DNA from: Mariniflexile fucanivorans
GTDB taxonomy: Bacteria; Bacteroidota; Bacteroidia; Flavobacteriales; Flavobacteriaceae
Assembly: GCF_004341235.1 (NCBI RefSeq)
Contig: NZ_SLUP01000006.1
Span: 1 to 64,000 of the forward strand
Length of the DNA stretch: 64,000 nucleotides
Direction of reading: 5' to 3'
Shown: in pieces, positions 9,183-18,953 of the stretch
Numbering within the stretch: the first letter of the stretch is position 1
Layout of the letters: the number at the start of each line of letters is the position of its first letter
Made by a program: the position numbers and the translations under genes
The notes under the pieces: model-generated
Seen by the model: only the letters and a program-made list of their open reading frames with translations
What the model was told of the DNA's origin: nothing
The model's database searches: none

Positions 9183-11687
9183 TTAACCTTCAAAATCAAA
9201 ATTATCGCCTCCATTGTTTCCGTTTCTTTCGCCAGAATCTCTTTTTTTCTGTTGATTGAATCTGTAAGTAAATGTTAGGTTAAAATTACGTTGTCTTCTT
9301 TGGAATTCAGAGTTACTATAAAACTCCGCAGTTGTTGCTTCACTTCTGCGTTTTTCTGAGTTGAAAATATCACTAACACTTAATGAAATAGATGCCGCTT
9401 CTTTAAACAAATCTTTACTGAATGCCATACTAGCCGAAAACATACCTTTGTTTTTGTTTTGAGCATCTTCAGATGGCCCCATATAAAACACTCTTGTTTG
9501 CCAGTCAATTTTTGAAGGTAAGGTGTATTTATTATTTAAGCGCACAAACCAACTTATGTTTTCAGCACCAAAATCGGTACCTTCATAAAACCCCTTTGTA
9601 GTTGAGTGAAATAAGTTGAAATTTCCGTTGATATTCCAATTTTGGGTTGGTTTGTGAGTAACTGTGAATTCAAAACCAAATCTGTCGTTTGTGGCTAAAT
9701 TAACAGGCGACCTTTTAATAACTTGAACCAACGTATATTGATCGCTTAAATCATCAAAATTAGAATCATTTATGTTAACCGTTTGAGATGTATCAAAAAT
9801 GTAATAATTATCTGTCCCTAAGGCAATAAATGAAAAAACATCTGTAGCGTGTTGATAATAAATAGATGAATTCAAGGTTAGTTTCCCTATTTGGTTTAAA
9901 TAACCTAAATCAAAAGAATTTGAGTAACTTGGGTTAAGGTCTGGATTCCCTTGAAATAAGTTTATGGGGCTACTACGAGATGGGAATGGATTGATATAGC
10001 GAGAACGAGGACGACTTAACCTTCGGTTATATCCAAGGGTAATGCTTTGTTTTTCTGAAATTTCATAACCTAAATTTAGAGTTGGGAAAAAACCATTATA
10101 ATTTTTGCGTTCAAAATCGTTACTGGTTAATTGATTGACAGATATTCTAGAAGCTTCCATTCGCAATCCAAACAAAAAGGAAAATTTATCCTTTATCTTA
10201 CTTCCAAATTGTGAGTAAACGGCATTAACGTATTCTCTGTAAATTAAATTATTGCTACCATCATCATCAATACTGCCATCATCATTAAATTCTAATAGCG
10301 TGTAATCTGTATTCAATTCGCTAAAATTACCACGATACCCAAGTTCAAACTGGCTATTTTCTCCAATAGGTAGCACATAATCACTTTGTAATAGAATGCT
10401 ATTTTGTTCTTCAATGGTTTGTACACGTTCTACATCTTCATCATTTTGTACTATTAGTGATTTCTCTTCTTCTTGACTATTTTCATATTGAAAATCGAAA
10501 GTAAATCTATGGTCTATATTACCATTAAATTGTTTATCAAAATTTACAGCGTATTGAATGTTTTTGTCGATTTCATCTTCAGGGTCAAGGCGGTTAATGA
10601 TTTTGGTAATATTTGTATCGGTATTAAATAGTTTAGTAACGTTAGTGGCATCATTATTTTCATCACTATCCCTATATACAACAGATGTTATCAAAGAAGC
10701 AGTATCGTTAATATACCATTCAACACCAAAGTTGGTACTAAGGCCTTTGCTTTTTCTTTCAAATTCACGCTTTTCATCTGAGTAAGTGATTGAACCATTG
10801 TCATTAAATTGTTCGGTTTCTGTTTTTGAATTTCCTGGTGATTCTCTATAGTTGTAGCCTGTAGTATTGAAAAAGTTAAAATCGCCAGTTCTGTAATTTA
10901 TATTACCCGAAAGTCCTGCAGAAAGTGGAGATCCTACATTGGCTGTAATGGCTCCATTAAGTCCTTGTAATTTACTTCTTCGTAAAATAATGTTCAATAT
11001 ACCTGCAGTACCTTCGGCATCATATCGAGCCGATGGAGATGTAATAACCTCTACACGTTCAATGGCTTCGGCGGGCAATTGGCGCAATGCCGCGGCCGAG
11101 TTTAAACCAACCAAACCAGACGGTTTACCGTTTATTAAAATTTTCACATTGTCCTGTCCTCGAAGGGCTACATTACCTTCAACATCTACAGAAACTGATG
11201 GAACATTATCTAAAACGTCACTTACTGTACCACCTCTAACTGTAAGGTCTTTACCAACGTTGTATATTTTTTTATCGAGTTTAATTTCAACAGTGGTGCG
11301 TTCTGCAATAATTTCAACTTCACCTAAAGCGGCATAATCTATTTCTAAAGAAATGGTGCCTAAATTTAAATCTGAATTTAACTTTTTATTGGGCAGTGTT
11401 ATTTTTCTATAAGAAATATATTCTATGGTAATATCGTAAACTCCTTGTGCTATTTTGATATTGAAATTTCCATTGATATCTGTAATACCTCCGTCTATTA
11501 TTTTATTTTCTTTTTTACTAAAAAAAGCAACAGTTGCATATTCTAAAGGGTCTTTAGTTTCTTTATCAATAACTTTTCCTGTTATGGTTATGTTTTTATC
11601 TAATGTTGGGTTGGTATTTACTGGTAGCGCAAATGCTAACGACATGAAAGAAAAGAATATGATAAAGGAGTTTGAAATTTTTGACAT
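9183..11687 (-). CDS. TonB-dependent-receptor-like outer membrane protein
   Basis: A large outer-membrane barrel of 834 residues. A signal peptide (residues 1-20, FIIFFSFMSLAFA) precedes a carboxypeptidase-regulatory-like domain at about 30-110 (ITGKVIDKETKDPLEYATVAFF), a plug domain at about 140-230 (SDVLDNVPSVSVDVEGNVALRG, IEVIT-like RVEVITSPSARYD), and a long barrel ending in an aromatic strand followed by a Gly/Asn/Asp-rich tail. This architecture is the Bacteroidetes outer-membrane beta-barrel family related to TonB-dependent transporters. I chose ATG at 11687; the frame extends 13 codons upstream, but the extension overlaps the promoter. No SusD partner follows, so it is probably not a glycan-utilisation system. 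The substrate is unknown. Confidence 0.9.
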   Translation of the reverse strand: MSKISNSFIIFFSFMSLAFALPVNTNPTLDKNITITGKVIDKETKDPLEYATVAFFSKKENKIIDGGITDINGNFNIKIAQGVYDITIEYISYRKITLPNKKLNSDLNLGTISLEIDYAALGEVEIIAERTTVEIKLDKKIYNVGKDLTVRGGTVSDVLDNVPSVSVDVEGNVALRGQDNVKILINGKPSGLVGLNSAAALRQLPAEAIERVEVITSPSARYDAEGTAGILNIILRRSKLQGLNGAITANVGSPLSAGLSGNINYRTGDFNFFNTTGYNYRESPGNSKTETEQFNDNGSITYSDEKREFERKSKGLSTNFGVEWYINDTASLITSVVYRDSDENNDATNVTKLFNTDTNITKIINRLDPEDEIDKNIQYAVNFDKQFNGNIDHRFTFDFQYENSQEEEKSLIVQNDEDVERVQTIEEQNSILLQSDYVLPIGENSQFELGYRGNFSELNTDYTLLEFNDDGSIDDDGSNNLIYREYVNAVYSQFGSKIKDKFSFLFGLRMEASRISVNQLTSNDFERKNYNGFFPTLNLGYEISEKQSITLGYNRRLSRPRSRYINPFPSRSSPINLFQGNPDLNPSYSNSFDLGYLNQIGKLTLNSSIYYQHATDVFSFIALGTDNYYIFDTSQTVNINDSNFDDLSDQYTLVQVIKRSPVNLATNDRFGFEFTVTHKPTQNWNINGNFNLFHSTTKGFYEGTDFGAENISWFVRLNNKYTLPSKIDWQTRVFYMGPSEDAQNKNKGMFSASMAFSKDLFKEAASISLSVSDIFNSEKRRSEATTAEFYSNSEFQRRQRNFNLTFTYRFNQQKKRDSGERNGNNGGDNFDFEG

Positions 11688-11713
11688 AATTACGTTTTTG
11701 CGAATTAGACTCG

Positions 11714-11721
11714 CAAAAATA
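11714..11721 (-). promoter_or_regulatory. -7 box for the outer-membrane receptor
   Basis: TATTTTTG on the minus strand fits TAnnTTTG and lies 27 bp upstream of the ATG at 11687. This supports the shorter start, since the upstream in-frame ATG at 11726 would lie above the promoter. Confidence 0.55.
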
Positions 11722-11786
11722 ACCATGGTTTAATCATGTTTTGTTAAATAAAAGTTAATTAACTTAACTTGATTTTTATGATGTTT

Positions 11787-12128
11787 TTAGATGATTTCAG
11801 AGATTTTTTCGGTAGGTCTTCCAATAACCGCTTTATTACCATTTATAACTATGGGGCGTTCAATAAGTTTTGGGTTTTTTACCATCGCATCAATTATTTC
11901 GTCATCGGTTAAAGTTTTATTTTTAAACTCTGTTTTCCAAATGGCTTCATTTTTTCTTACTAAATCGATGGGTTTTATGCCTAAAAGTTTGATGATATCT
12001 TTTAACTCTTTGGTTGATAAATTGTCTTCAAGATATTTTACAATTTGAAATTCTTTCCCAGATGCTTCTAAAAGCTCTAATCCGCAACGCGATTTACTGC
12101 ATCTGTTATTGTGAAGTATTTTAATCAT
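11787..12128 (-). CDS. ArsC/Spx-family protein, probable arsenate reductase (glutaredoxin type)
   Basis: A 113-residue thioredoxin-fold protein that in this family reduces arsenate to arsenite with glutathione or glutaredoxin. The catalytic Cys10 in NNRCSKSR matches the N-terminal Cys of ArsC, and Arg58, Arg91 (ERPIV) and Arg104 (IGRP) are in positions where ArsC has its anion-binding arginines. No other arsenic-resistance gene (arsR, arsB, acr3) is near, so a general redox role is also possible. Its ATG overlaps the stop of the HAD phosphatase gene by one base, so the two are translationally coupled. Confidence 0.85.
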   Translation of the reverse strand: MIKILHNNRCSKSRCGLELLEASGKEFQIVKYLEDNLSTKELKDIIKLLGIKPIDLVRKNEAIWKTEFKNKTLTDDEIIDAMVKNPKLIERPIVINGNKAVIGRPTEKISEII

Positions 12129-12745
12129 TATAAATGAATATTATATTGTTTTAAATGCTCGATTAGTTTTTCTGGACTTTCAAAATGAATACTATTAATA
12201 CCTAATGCGCTTGAAGCTTGAATGTTTCTTAAATTATCATCAATAAAAATAGCATTTTCAGGAGTGATATTGAAACGCTCTAAAGTAATATCATAAATTT
12301 CTTTAAAAGGTTTTCTGGTTTTTTCATCACCAGAAACCACAATACCATCAAACCAGTGCAAAAACTCATAATGTTTTTGTGCAATAGGAAAGGTTTCGTT
12401 GCTCCAGTTTGTTAAAGCGACCACTTTGTATTTATCAGATTTGATAAATGCTTCCAGAATTTTAACAGTACCATCAATGGCACCACCCAACATGTTTTCC
12501 CATTCGCCATAAAACATTTTAATATAATGCTCGTAATCTGGGAATTTGTCAACTAAATCTTGTGTTGCTTGTGCTAATGGATAACCTGCATCTTGGTTTT
12601 CGTTCCAATCGTGTGTACAAATGTTCTCGAAAAACCATTCCATTTTTTTTCTATCGCCATTAAAAGCATCTAAAAAAACGTATTCGGGGTTCCAGTCGAT
12701 TAACACGCCGCCAAGGTCAAAAATTATAGTATCTATTTGTTTCAT
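12128..12745 (-). CDS. HAD-superfamily phosphatase, YihX-like
   Basis: A 205-residue soluble hydrolase. Motif I is IIFDLGGVLIDWNP with the nucleophile Asp10; motif II is TNWSNE; motif III is RKPFKEIYD with the Lys; motif IV is FIDDNLRNI. The DLGGV form, with Gly where most members have the acid-base Asp, is shared with YihX (glucose-1-phosphate phosphatase) and relatives. The helical cap at about 20-85 is of the HAD-IA type. The gene heads a two-gene unit with the ArsC-like gene. The substrate cannot be predicted. Confidence 0.88.
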   Translation of the reverse strand: MKQIDTIIFDLGGVLIDWNPEYVFLDAFNGDRKKMEWFFENICTHDWNENQDAGYPLAQATQDLVDKFPDYEHYIKMFYGEWENMLGGAIDGTVKILEAFIKSDKYKVVALTNWSNETFPIAQKHYEFLHWFDGIVVSGDEKTRKPFKEIYDITLERFNITPENAIFIDDNLRNIQASSALGINSIHFESPEKLIEHLKQYNIHL

Positions 12746-12758
12746 AATCCTCCCTAAA

Positions 12759-12780
12759 TCCCTCCAAAGGAGGGACTTTT
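12759..12780 (-). terminator. Inverted repeat downstream of prfB
   Basis: A perfect hairpin TCCCTCC-AAA-GGAGGGA (12759-12775) lies between the prfB stop and the HAD start. The T-run follows on the plus strand rather than the minus strand, so as a minus-strand terminator it is imperfect. A partial copy of the same CCTCCCT text lies just before it. It may be a short interspersed repeat instead. Confidence 0.4.
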
Positions 12781-12787
12781 TCTAAAT

Positions 12788-13898
12788 TTATAAATTAGTA
12801 TTATCTTCAACTTTTTGTCCCATCATCATTAAATAGGCTTTTAAAAACGGACCAATATTTCCATCCATAACGGCATCTACATTGCTGGTTTCATGGGCTG
12901 TTCTTACGTCCTTAACCAATTTGTAAGGTTGCATCACGTAGTTTCTAATTTGGCTTCCCCATTCAATTTTCATTTTGCCGGCTTCAATATCTTCACGTTG
13001 TGCCATTTGCTTTTGTAACTCAATTTCGTATAATTGAGACTTCAACATTTGCATCGCTCTAGAACGGTTATCATGTTGTGAACGGGTTTCAGAACATTGA
13101 ATTTGAATACCTGTTGGTTTATGCGTTAATTGAACCTTCGTCTCCACTTTATTAACATTTTGTCCACCAGCACCACTAGAACGAGCCGTTGTTATTTCAA
13201 TATCGGCAGGGTTAATTTCAATTTCAATAGTATCATCCACCAAAGGGTATACATAAACCGAAGCGAAACTAGTATGTCTCTTAGCATTACTATCAAATGG
13301 TGAAATACGCACTAAACGATGCACGCCATTTTCACCTTTTAACCAACCAAAAGCAAAATCGCCTTCTAATTCTAAAGTCACCGTTTTTATACCAGCAACA
13401 TCACCTTCTTGAAAGTTGAGTTCTTTTACTTTAAATCCACTTTTTTCGGCATACATAAGGTACATGCGCATTAGCATACTTGCCCAATCGCAACTTTCGG
13501 TACCACCAGCACCAGCAGTTATTTGTAAAACGGCGCTTAAGCTATCACCTTCTTCAGAAAGCATATTTTTAAACTCGATATCTTCAAGCAGAGTAAATGC
13601 TTTATCATATTGCTGTTCAACATCTTCTGCGGTAGCTTCTCCTTCTTTATAAAATTCATAAAGAACTTCTAAATCTTCAGTAAGGGATTTGGCTTTATTG
13701 TAATCTTCAACCCATTTTTTAGTGACACGAAGCGATTTCATAATGGCTTCAGCAGCTTTGGCATCGTTCCAGAAATTGGGATCGAAGGTTTTTTCTTCTT
13801 CGTTTTTTATTTCAATAAGTTTTCTATCTAAGTCAAAGATAGTGCCTAAGTTTGTCGAGGCGGGTATTAAGATCTTTAATTTGATCGGAAGTTATCAT
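12788..13898 (-). CDS. prfB: Peptide chain release factor 2 with programmed +1 frameshift
   Basis: RF2 recognises UGA and UAA stops. The gene is in two frames. From ATG at 13898 (another in-frame ATG at 13904) 21 codons read [21 protein letters not shown] and meet an in-frame TGA at 13833-13835. The site is CTT TGA C; slipping by one base gives GAC and continues as [17 protein letters not shown] into the long frame, for 369 residues in all. The main part has the SPF anticodon-like tripeptide ([12 protein letters not shown]) and the GGQ motif ([15 protein letters not shown]). Autoregulation follows: when RF2 is scarce the ribosome pauses at UGA and shifts. AGG upstream of the site is only a weak Shine-Dalgarno element. 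Annotating only 12788-13741 would lose the N-terminus. Confidence 0.95.
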
Positions 13899-14075
13899 AG
13901 TCATTTTATTTTGAACAAAAATAGAATTTTAAAAAGTTTAAAGAAATTAAATTCACCGCTAATTCACTAATTTCAATTTTACTAATAAATATTTGTAAAA
14001 TTATTATAATCTATAACAACAATAATTTGCAAATTCGCGGTGGAATTTTTTAGCTTTACCTTATATTTTTTTTAT

Positions 14076-15098
14076 ATGATAATAGATTTAAGAAGCGATA
14101 CCGTCACCAAACCATCAAAAGCCATGTTGGAAGCGATGATGGCTGCAAAAGTTGGTGATGATGTTTTTAGAGAAGATGAAACTGTAAATGCATTAGAAAC
14201 TCGTATTGCCAACATGTTTGGTAAAACTACCGCCTTATTTTTTCCTAGTGGCACCATGGCAAACCAAACCGCTATAAAACTGCATACAAACCCCGGCGAC
14301 CAAGTTATTTGCGACAAATATGCGCATATTTATAATTATGAATCTGGAGGCGTTGCTTTTAATAGTGGTGCTTCTTGCAAATTAATTGAAGGACATAGAG
14401 GTATGTTTACGGCGCAACAAGTTATTGATGCCATAAACCCAGAAGCTTATTACTATAGTCCATCCCGATTAGTTGAAATCGAAAACACAGCCAATAGAGG
14501 AGGAGGTTCTTGTTGGGATTTTAATGAAATTTTAAAAATCAGAAAGGTTTGTGATGAACAAGATTTAGGATTTCATTTAGATGGCGCTAGAATATGGAAT
14601 GCTTTGGTTGAAAAAAATGAAACGACCGAGCAATATGGTGAAGTTTTCGATACTATTTCGGTTTGTTTAAGTAAAGGTTTGGGTTGTCCCGTTGGGTCCG
14701 TTTTAGTGGGTGATGAAGCTATTATGAAAAACGCTCTTCGAATTCGAAAAGTTTTTGGAGGTAATATGCGGCAAGCTGGATATTTAGCTGCGGCCGCACT
14801 TTATGCTTTAGATAATAATATGGATAGATTAGTTGATGACCATAAAAAAGCGCGAGAAATAGGCGAAACTTTATCTAAATTATCAATCATAAAAACCGTT
14901 GAGCCTATTGAGACGAATATAATAATATTCGAACTTAATAAAGATGTAAATGAAAAAACATTCATTCAAAAATTAATTGACAAGAATATTCACATTATAA
15001 GTATGGGCACCAATAAATTAAGAATAGTTACCCACCTCGATTATACCGATGCGATGCATAATAAAGTAATAGAAATTCTAAAAAATCTAACCGTCTAA
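14076..15098 (+). CDS. ltaE: Low-specificity L-threonine aldolase
   Basis: PLP enzyme that cleaves threonine or allo-threonine to glycine and acetaldehyde. From ATG at 14076 the product is 340 residues and starts IIDLRSDTVTKPS, the family N-terminus; the frame opens 12 codons earlier with hydrophobic residues that do not belong. Asp169 (HLDGAR) should bind the pyridine nitrogen, and Lys200 (SVCLSKGLGCPVGS) should form the Schiff base. The gene converges on ybaB with only 22 bp between the stops and no clear hairpin there. Confidence 0.94.
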   Translation: MIIDLRSDTVTKPSKAMLEAMMAAKVGDDVFREDETVNALETRIANMFGKTTALFFPSGTMANQTAIKLHTNPGDQVICDKYAHIYNYESGGVAFNSGASCKLIEGHRGMFTAQQVIDAINPEAYYYSPSRLVEIENTANRGGGSCWDFNEILKIRKVCDEQDLGFHLDGARIWNALVEKNETTEQYGEVFDTISVCLSKGLGCPVGSVLVGDEAIMKNALRIRKVFGGNMRQAGYLAAAALYALDNNMDRLVDDHKKAREIGETLSKLSIIKTVEPIETNIIIFELNKDVNEKTFIQKLIDKNIHIISMGTNKLRIVTHLDYTDAMHNKVIEILKNLTV

Positions 15099-15120
15099 CA
15101 AGTCTAAAAACCTAAGAGGT

Positions 15121-15444
15121 CTATTTAAATAAATCCATTCCCGGAATATTCGGCATGCCTTCTTTAGCTACGGCTGCCAATTCCGCTTCATTTACGTTAG
15201 TTGCTTTTTCAATGGCTTTATTTAAGGTAAGAATTAAGTAATCTTCCAGTTGTTCTTTGTCTTCAAACAAGCTTTCATCAATTTCAATAGATTTTATGGT
15301 TCTATTGGCTGTTAACGTGATTTTAAGTTTGTTATCGCTGCTTCTTTCATCAATTAGAACCGTATCTAAACGTTTTTTAGTTTCTTCAACTTTTCTTTGG
15401 GTTTCTTTAAGTTTTCCCATCATTCCCATCATATCTCCAAACAT
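15121..15444 (-). CDS. ybaB: YbaB/EbfC-family nucleoid-associated protein
   Basis: A 107-residue DNA-binding protein of the YbaB family, which forms dimers shaped like tweezers. It has the Met- and Lys-rich N-terminal helix ([26 protein letters not shown]), the central sheet ([16 protein letters not shown]), and a C-terminal helix with the acidic and NEA residues usual in the family. In many bacteria it lies with dnaX and recR; here it does not. It is divergent from oligopeptidase B. Confidence 0.92.
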   Translation of the reverse strand: MFGDMMGMMGKLKETQRKVEETKKRLDTVLIDERSSDNKLKITLTANRTIKSIEIDESLFEDKEQLEDYLILTLNKAIEKATNVNEAELAAVAKEGMPNIPGMDLFK

Positions 15445-15487
15445 AATTTTATAATTTTTAATTCCCTACAAAGCTATTTAATTTTTA

Positions 15488-15495
15488 TATTTTTG
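15488..15495 (+). promoter_or_regulatory. -7 box of oligopeptidase B gene
   Basis: TATTTTTG matches TAnnTTTG and ends 21 bp before the ATG at 15517. The -33 side is AT-rich without a clear TTTG. Confidence 0.5.
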
Positions 15496-15516
15496 CCACC
15501 TTAATTTAAAAATAAT

Positions 15517-17583
15517 ATGTCCTTAAAAAACGCACTTCAAATACCTCAAGCAACCAAAATTCCAAAAAAGTTAACGAAACATAAAGATGTTAGAGTTGAT
15601 AATTATTATTGGTTAAACGATAGGGAAAACCCGCAAGTTATTGATTATTTGAATACTGAAAATGCCTACACAAAGGAAGTTATGCAGCATACCGAGGCAT
15701 TTCAAAAGGATTTATTTGAAGAAATGAAGGGTAGGATAAAGGAAGATGATTCTTCTGTTCCTTATAAATTAAATGGTTATTGGTACATAACGCGTTTTGA
15801 AAAAGGGCAGGATTACCCTGTGTATTTGCGTAAAAAGGAATCTTTAGAAGCTCCCGAAGAAATACTTTTCGATTGTAATGAGATGGCTAAAGGACTTCCT
15901 TTTTTTAATTTAGGAAGTATGGCTATTAGTCCAGATAACACATTGGTAAGTTTTTCTACCGATACTGTTGGAAGAAGACAATATACCATTCAAATTAAAA
16001 ATTTAGTTACAGGTGAAATCTATACAGATAAAATTTTAAACACAACAAGCAGTTCTACGTGGGCGAATGATAATAAAACCTTGTTTTACTGCATGAAAGA
16101 TGACGTAACGTTGCGTTCACATAAAATTTTCAAGCATAAATTACATACTGAAGTTATAGATGATGTAGAAGTTTTTTATGAAGCAGATGAAACATTCAAC
16201 ACGTTTGTATATAAATCAAAATCAAAAAAATATTTAATTATTGGATCTTCAAGCACATTATCTTCGGAATATCGTATTGTAAATGCCGACACGCCTGATG
16301 CTGAATTTAAAATATTTCAAAAAAGAAAACGTGATTTTGAATACAGCATCGCTCATTATAATGATAGCTTTTACATTATTTCAAATTGTGACGACGCCAC
16401 CAATTTCAAACTACTAAAAACAAGTGAACTTAAAACTGAAAAACGTTATTGGAAAGAGGTAATTCCTCATAGAAAAGATGTTTTATTAGAAGATATTGAA
16501 ATTTTTAGAGATTATTTAGTGGTTAATGAACGTGAAAACGGACTTAATAATTTACGCATTATGAGTTGGGATGGAAAGGAAGATTATTTCCTTCCATTTG
16601 AAAGTGAAACATACACTGCATACATAGGAAGTAACCCCGATTTTGATAGTGATGTGTTGCGTTATTCATACAATTCTTTAACCTCACCAAGTTCTGTAAT
16701 TGATTATAATTTCAAAACAAAAAAAAGCGAAATTAAAAAGGAACAGGAAGTTTTAAGAGGTAACTTTAAAAAGGAAAACTACGAATCTAAACGCATTTGG
16801 GCAACGGCACGAGATGGTGTAAAAGTACCAATGTCCTTAGTTTATAAAAAGGGCGTGAAGTTAGACGGTACAAATCCGTTATTGCAATACGCCTATGGTT
16901 CTTATGGTTCTACAATCGATCCTTCTTTTTCATCGGTACGTTTAAGTCTTCTCGATCGTGGGTTTATTTATGCTATTGCCCATATTCGAGGTGGTGAATA
17001 TTTAGGTAGAGATTGGTATGAAAACGGCAAATTATTAAACAAATTAAATACGTTTCATGATTTTATAGATTGTTCAAAATATTTAATAGAAGAAAACTAT
17101 ACATCTGCCAAACATTTATATGCTTATGGAGGTTCAGCAGGTGGCTTATTAATGGGTGCTGTTATAAATATGAATCCAGAACTATATAATGGAATTCTCG
17201 CGGCTGTTCCTTTTGTAGATGTGGTTACCACGATGTTGGACGATTCCATTCCTTTAACAACTGGCGAGTATGATGAATGGGGAAATCCAAACAAACTTGA
17301 ATATTATAATTACATGAAATTATATTCCCCTTACGATAATGTAGAACAAAAAAACTACCCAAATATGTTGGTTACAACGGGGTTGCATGATTCTCAAGTG
17401 CAATATTGGGAACCTGCAAAATGGGTTGCTAAATTAAGAGAATTAAAAACAGATACGAATAAATTGTTGTTACACACCGACATGGATGCTGGTCATGGTG
17501 GGGCTTCAGGGCGTTTTGAAAGTTTAAAGGAAGTCGCCCTAGAGTATGCGTTTTTGCTGGATTTAGAGGGAATTTGTGGTTAA
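15517..17583 (+). CDS. ptrB: Oligopeptidase B (S9 family serine peptidase)
   Basis: Cleaves short peptides after basic residues. The 688-residue protein has the expected two parts: an N-terminal seven-bladed propeller (about 70-410) and a C-terminal alpha/beta-hydrolase domain. The nucleophile is Ser540 in AYGGSAGGLLMG, and the catalytic His lies in DAGHGGASGRF near residue 665. The block RGGEYLGRDWYENGKLLNKLNTF is typical of oligopeptidase B and separates it from prolyl oligopeptidase. There is no signal peptide, so it is cytoplasmic. The next gene has its own promoter overlapping the end of this one. Confidence 0.95.
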   Translation: MSLKNALQIPQATKIPKKLTKHKDVRVDNYYWLNDRENPQVIDYLNTENAYTKEVMQHTEAFQKDLFEEMKGRIKEDDSSVPYKLNGYWYITRFEKGQDYPVYLRKKESLEAPEEILFDCNEMAKGLPFFNLGSMAISPDNTLVSFSTDTVGRRQYTIQIKNLVTGEIYTDKILNTTSSSTWANDNKTLFYCMKDDVTLRSHKIFKHKLHTEVIDDVEVFYEADETFNTFVYKSKSKKYLIIGSSSTLSSEYRIVNADTPDAEFKIFQKRKRDFEYSIAHYNDSFYIISNCDDATNFKLLKTSELKTEKRYWKEVIPHRKDVLLEDIEIFRDYLVVNERENGLNNLRIMSWDGKEDYFLPFESETYTAYIGSNPDFDSDVLRYSYNSLTSPSSVIDYNFKTKKSEIKKEQEVLRGNFKKENYESKRIWATARDGVKVPMSLVYKKGVKLDGTNPLLQYAYGSYGSTIDPSFSSVRLSLLDRGFIYAIAHIRGGEYLGRDWYENGKLLNKLNTFHDFIDCSKYLIEENYTSAKHLYAYGGSAGGLLMGAVINMNPELYNGILAAVPFVDVVTTMLDDSIPLTTGEYDEWGNPNKLEYYNYMKLYSPYDNVEQKNYPNMLVTTGLHDSQVQYWEPAKWVAKLRELKTDTNKLLLHTDMDAGHGGASGRFESLKEVALEYAFLLDLEGICG

Positions 17584-17604
17584 TAAAAAAAAGTTTTACT
17601 TTTG
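17573..17604 (+). promoter_or_regulatory. Promoter of the cysteate-synthase candidate gene
   Basis: TTTG at 17573-17576, a 20-bp gap and TACTTTTG at 17597-17604 give a full Bacteroidetes consensus promoter. The -33 element lies inside the end of the oligopeptidase B gene. Confidence 0.75.
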
Positions 17605-17663
17605 TCAGGTTTTAAGTTACAATTATTTTCATTAATATTATGGTAACTCCCTAAAAGACATTT

Positions 17664-18704
17664 ATGAAACACAGAAATCAAGTTTTTGATAATGTATTAG
17701 ATTTAGTAGGTAATACACCACTTATCAAACTTAATAAAGTCGCTTCAAAATTCAAAGGTAACTTCTACGCAAAAGTAGAATCTTTTAATCCGGGGCAATC
17801 TTCAAAAGATAGAATAGCAACATATATTATAGAAGAAGCAGAGCGCAAGGGTATTTTAACCCCAGGCGCTACCATCATAGAAACTACATCTGGTAATACA
17901 GGGTTTAGTATTGCTATGGTAAGTATTATTAAAGGATACGATTGTGTATTGGCTGTAAGTTCAAAATCTTCAGCAGATAAAATTGATATGCTAAAAACCA
18001 TGGGAGCTAAAGTATATGTGTGTCCAGCACATGTAAGTGCCAATGATCCAAGATCTTATTACGAAGTTGCAAAAAGATTACATAGTGAGATGAAAGGCTC
18101 GGTTTATATTAATCAGTATTTTAATCAGCTTAATATTGACGCTCATTATGCATCAACTGGTCCAGAAATTTGGAAGCAAACCGAAGGTAAAATAACGCAT
18201 TTAGTAGCATGTAGTGGAACAGGAGGTACTATTTCTGGAACGGCTAAATATCTAAAAGAACAAAATCCAAATATAAAAGTTATAGGTGTAGATGCTTTTG
18301 GTTCAGTAATTAAAAAGTACCACGAAACCAGAGAATTCGATGAAAAAGAAATCTATCCTTATAGAATTGAAGGCTTAGGAAAAAATTTAATTCCAACCGC
18401 CACAGATTTTGATGTTATAGATGAATTTGTAAAAGTAACCGACGAAGAAAGCGCTCATACTGCACGAGAATTAGCTAGAACAGAAGGTCTTTTTGTAGGT
18501 TACACATCAGGAGCTGCAACTCAAGCACTTAAGCAATTAGGGGAGCAAGGAGAATTTAATGAGGATGATTACGTAGTAGTCATTTTTCCAGATCATGGAT
18601 CGCGCTATATGAGTAAAGTTTACAGTGATAAATGGATGCAAGAACAAGGTTTCTTTGACAGCATCAATGAAGCCGCAGCACAGAACATTGAGTACATAAA
18701 ATAA
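17664..18704 (+). CDS. PLP-dependent cysteine synthase/CBS-family enzyme, candidate cysteate synthase
   Basis: A fold-type II PLP enzyme of 346 residues. Lys48 in [11 protein letters not shown] is the Schiff-base lysine, ETTSGNTG binds the substrate carboxylate, and [15 protein letters not shown] cradles the phosphate. The C-terminal [18 protein letters not shown] resembles cystathionine beta-synthase catalytic domains, but there is no haem or CBS-pair domain. The family includes O-acetylserine sulfhydrylase, cystathionine synthase and a cysteate synthase used for capnine. The next gene encodes a probable cysteate acyltransferase, so I infer that this enzyme supplies L-cysteate from an activated serine and sulfite. 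An ordinary cysteine synthase remains possible. Confidence 0.8.
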   Translation: MKHRNQVFDNVLDLVGNTPLIKLNKVASKFKGNFYAKVESFNPGQSSKDRIATYIIEEAERKGILTPGATIIETTSGNTGFSIAMVSIIKGYDCVLAVSSKSSADKIDMLKTMGAKVYVCPAHVSANDPRSYYEVAKRLHSEMKGSVYINQYFNQLNIDAHYASTGPEIWKQTEGKITHLVACSGTGGTISGTAKYLKEQNPNIKVIGVDAFGSVIKKYHETREFDEKEIYPYRIEGLGKNLIPTATDFDVIDEFVKVTDEESAHTARELARTEGLFVGYTSGAATQALKQLGEQGEFNEDDYVVVIFPDHGSRYMSKVYSDKWMQEQGFFDSINEAAAQNIEYIK

Positions 18705-18718
18705 AACGTACATAATAA

Positions 18719-18765
18719 AGGGTTGACATTTGTATTATTAGCAAAAAGTCGACTCTTTTTATATT
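18719..18765 (+). terminator. Probable terminator after the cysteate-synthase candidate
   Basis: GGGTTGAC pairs with GTCGACTC (two G-U pairs) across a loop of about 20 bases, followed by TTTTTATATTTT. The long loop makes it weaker than the other terminators in this window. Confidence 0.55.
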
Positions 18766-18813
18766 TTATAAATAATTGAAGGCTAAAAATTATGTACAAA
18801 GAATATAAATATT

Positions 18814-18821
18814 TAATTTTG
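18814..18821 (+). promoter_or_regulatory. -7 box of the cysteate acyltransferase gene
   Basis: TAATTTTG matches TAnnTTTG. It would give a 5-prime leader of roughly 125 bases before the ATG at 18954, which is long for this genome. The leader has a small potential hairpin (CAC...GTG near 18880) but no riboswitch I recognise. Confidence 0.5.
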
Positions 18822-18953
18822 CCCGAACTAATTAAAAACTAAAGAGCTTTCAATCAATTTATTTAAACACGTAGCATTGTGTTTTTTAAATTTTTATATC
18901 GTTTCAAGTTGATAGTTAAGTCTTAATTTTAATAGCAATAAGATTTATAATAA

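Noticed and set aside
10939-11337. Plus-strand open frame of 132 codons inside the outer-membrane receptor gene
   Set aside because: It is the antisense shadow of a well-supported barrel gene and shows no motif of its own.
12788-13741. prfB as a 317-residue gene starting at 13741
   Set aside because: The frameshift site and the separate start at 13898 explain the missing N-terminus; the short form would lack part of domain 1.
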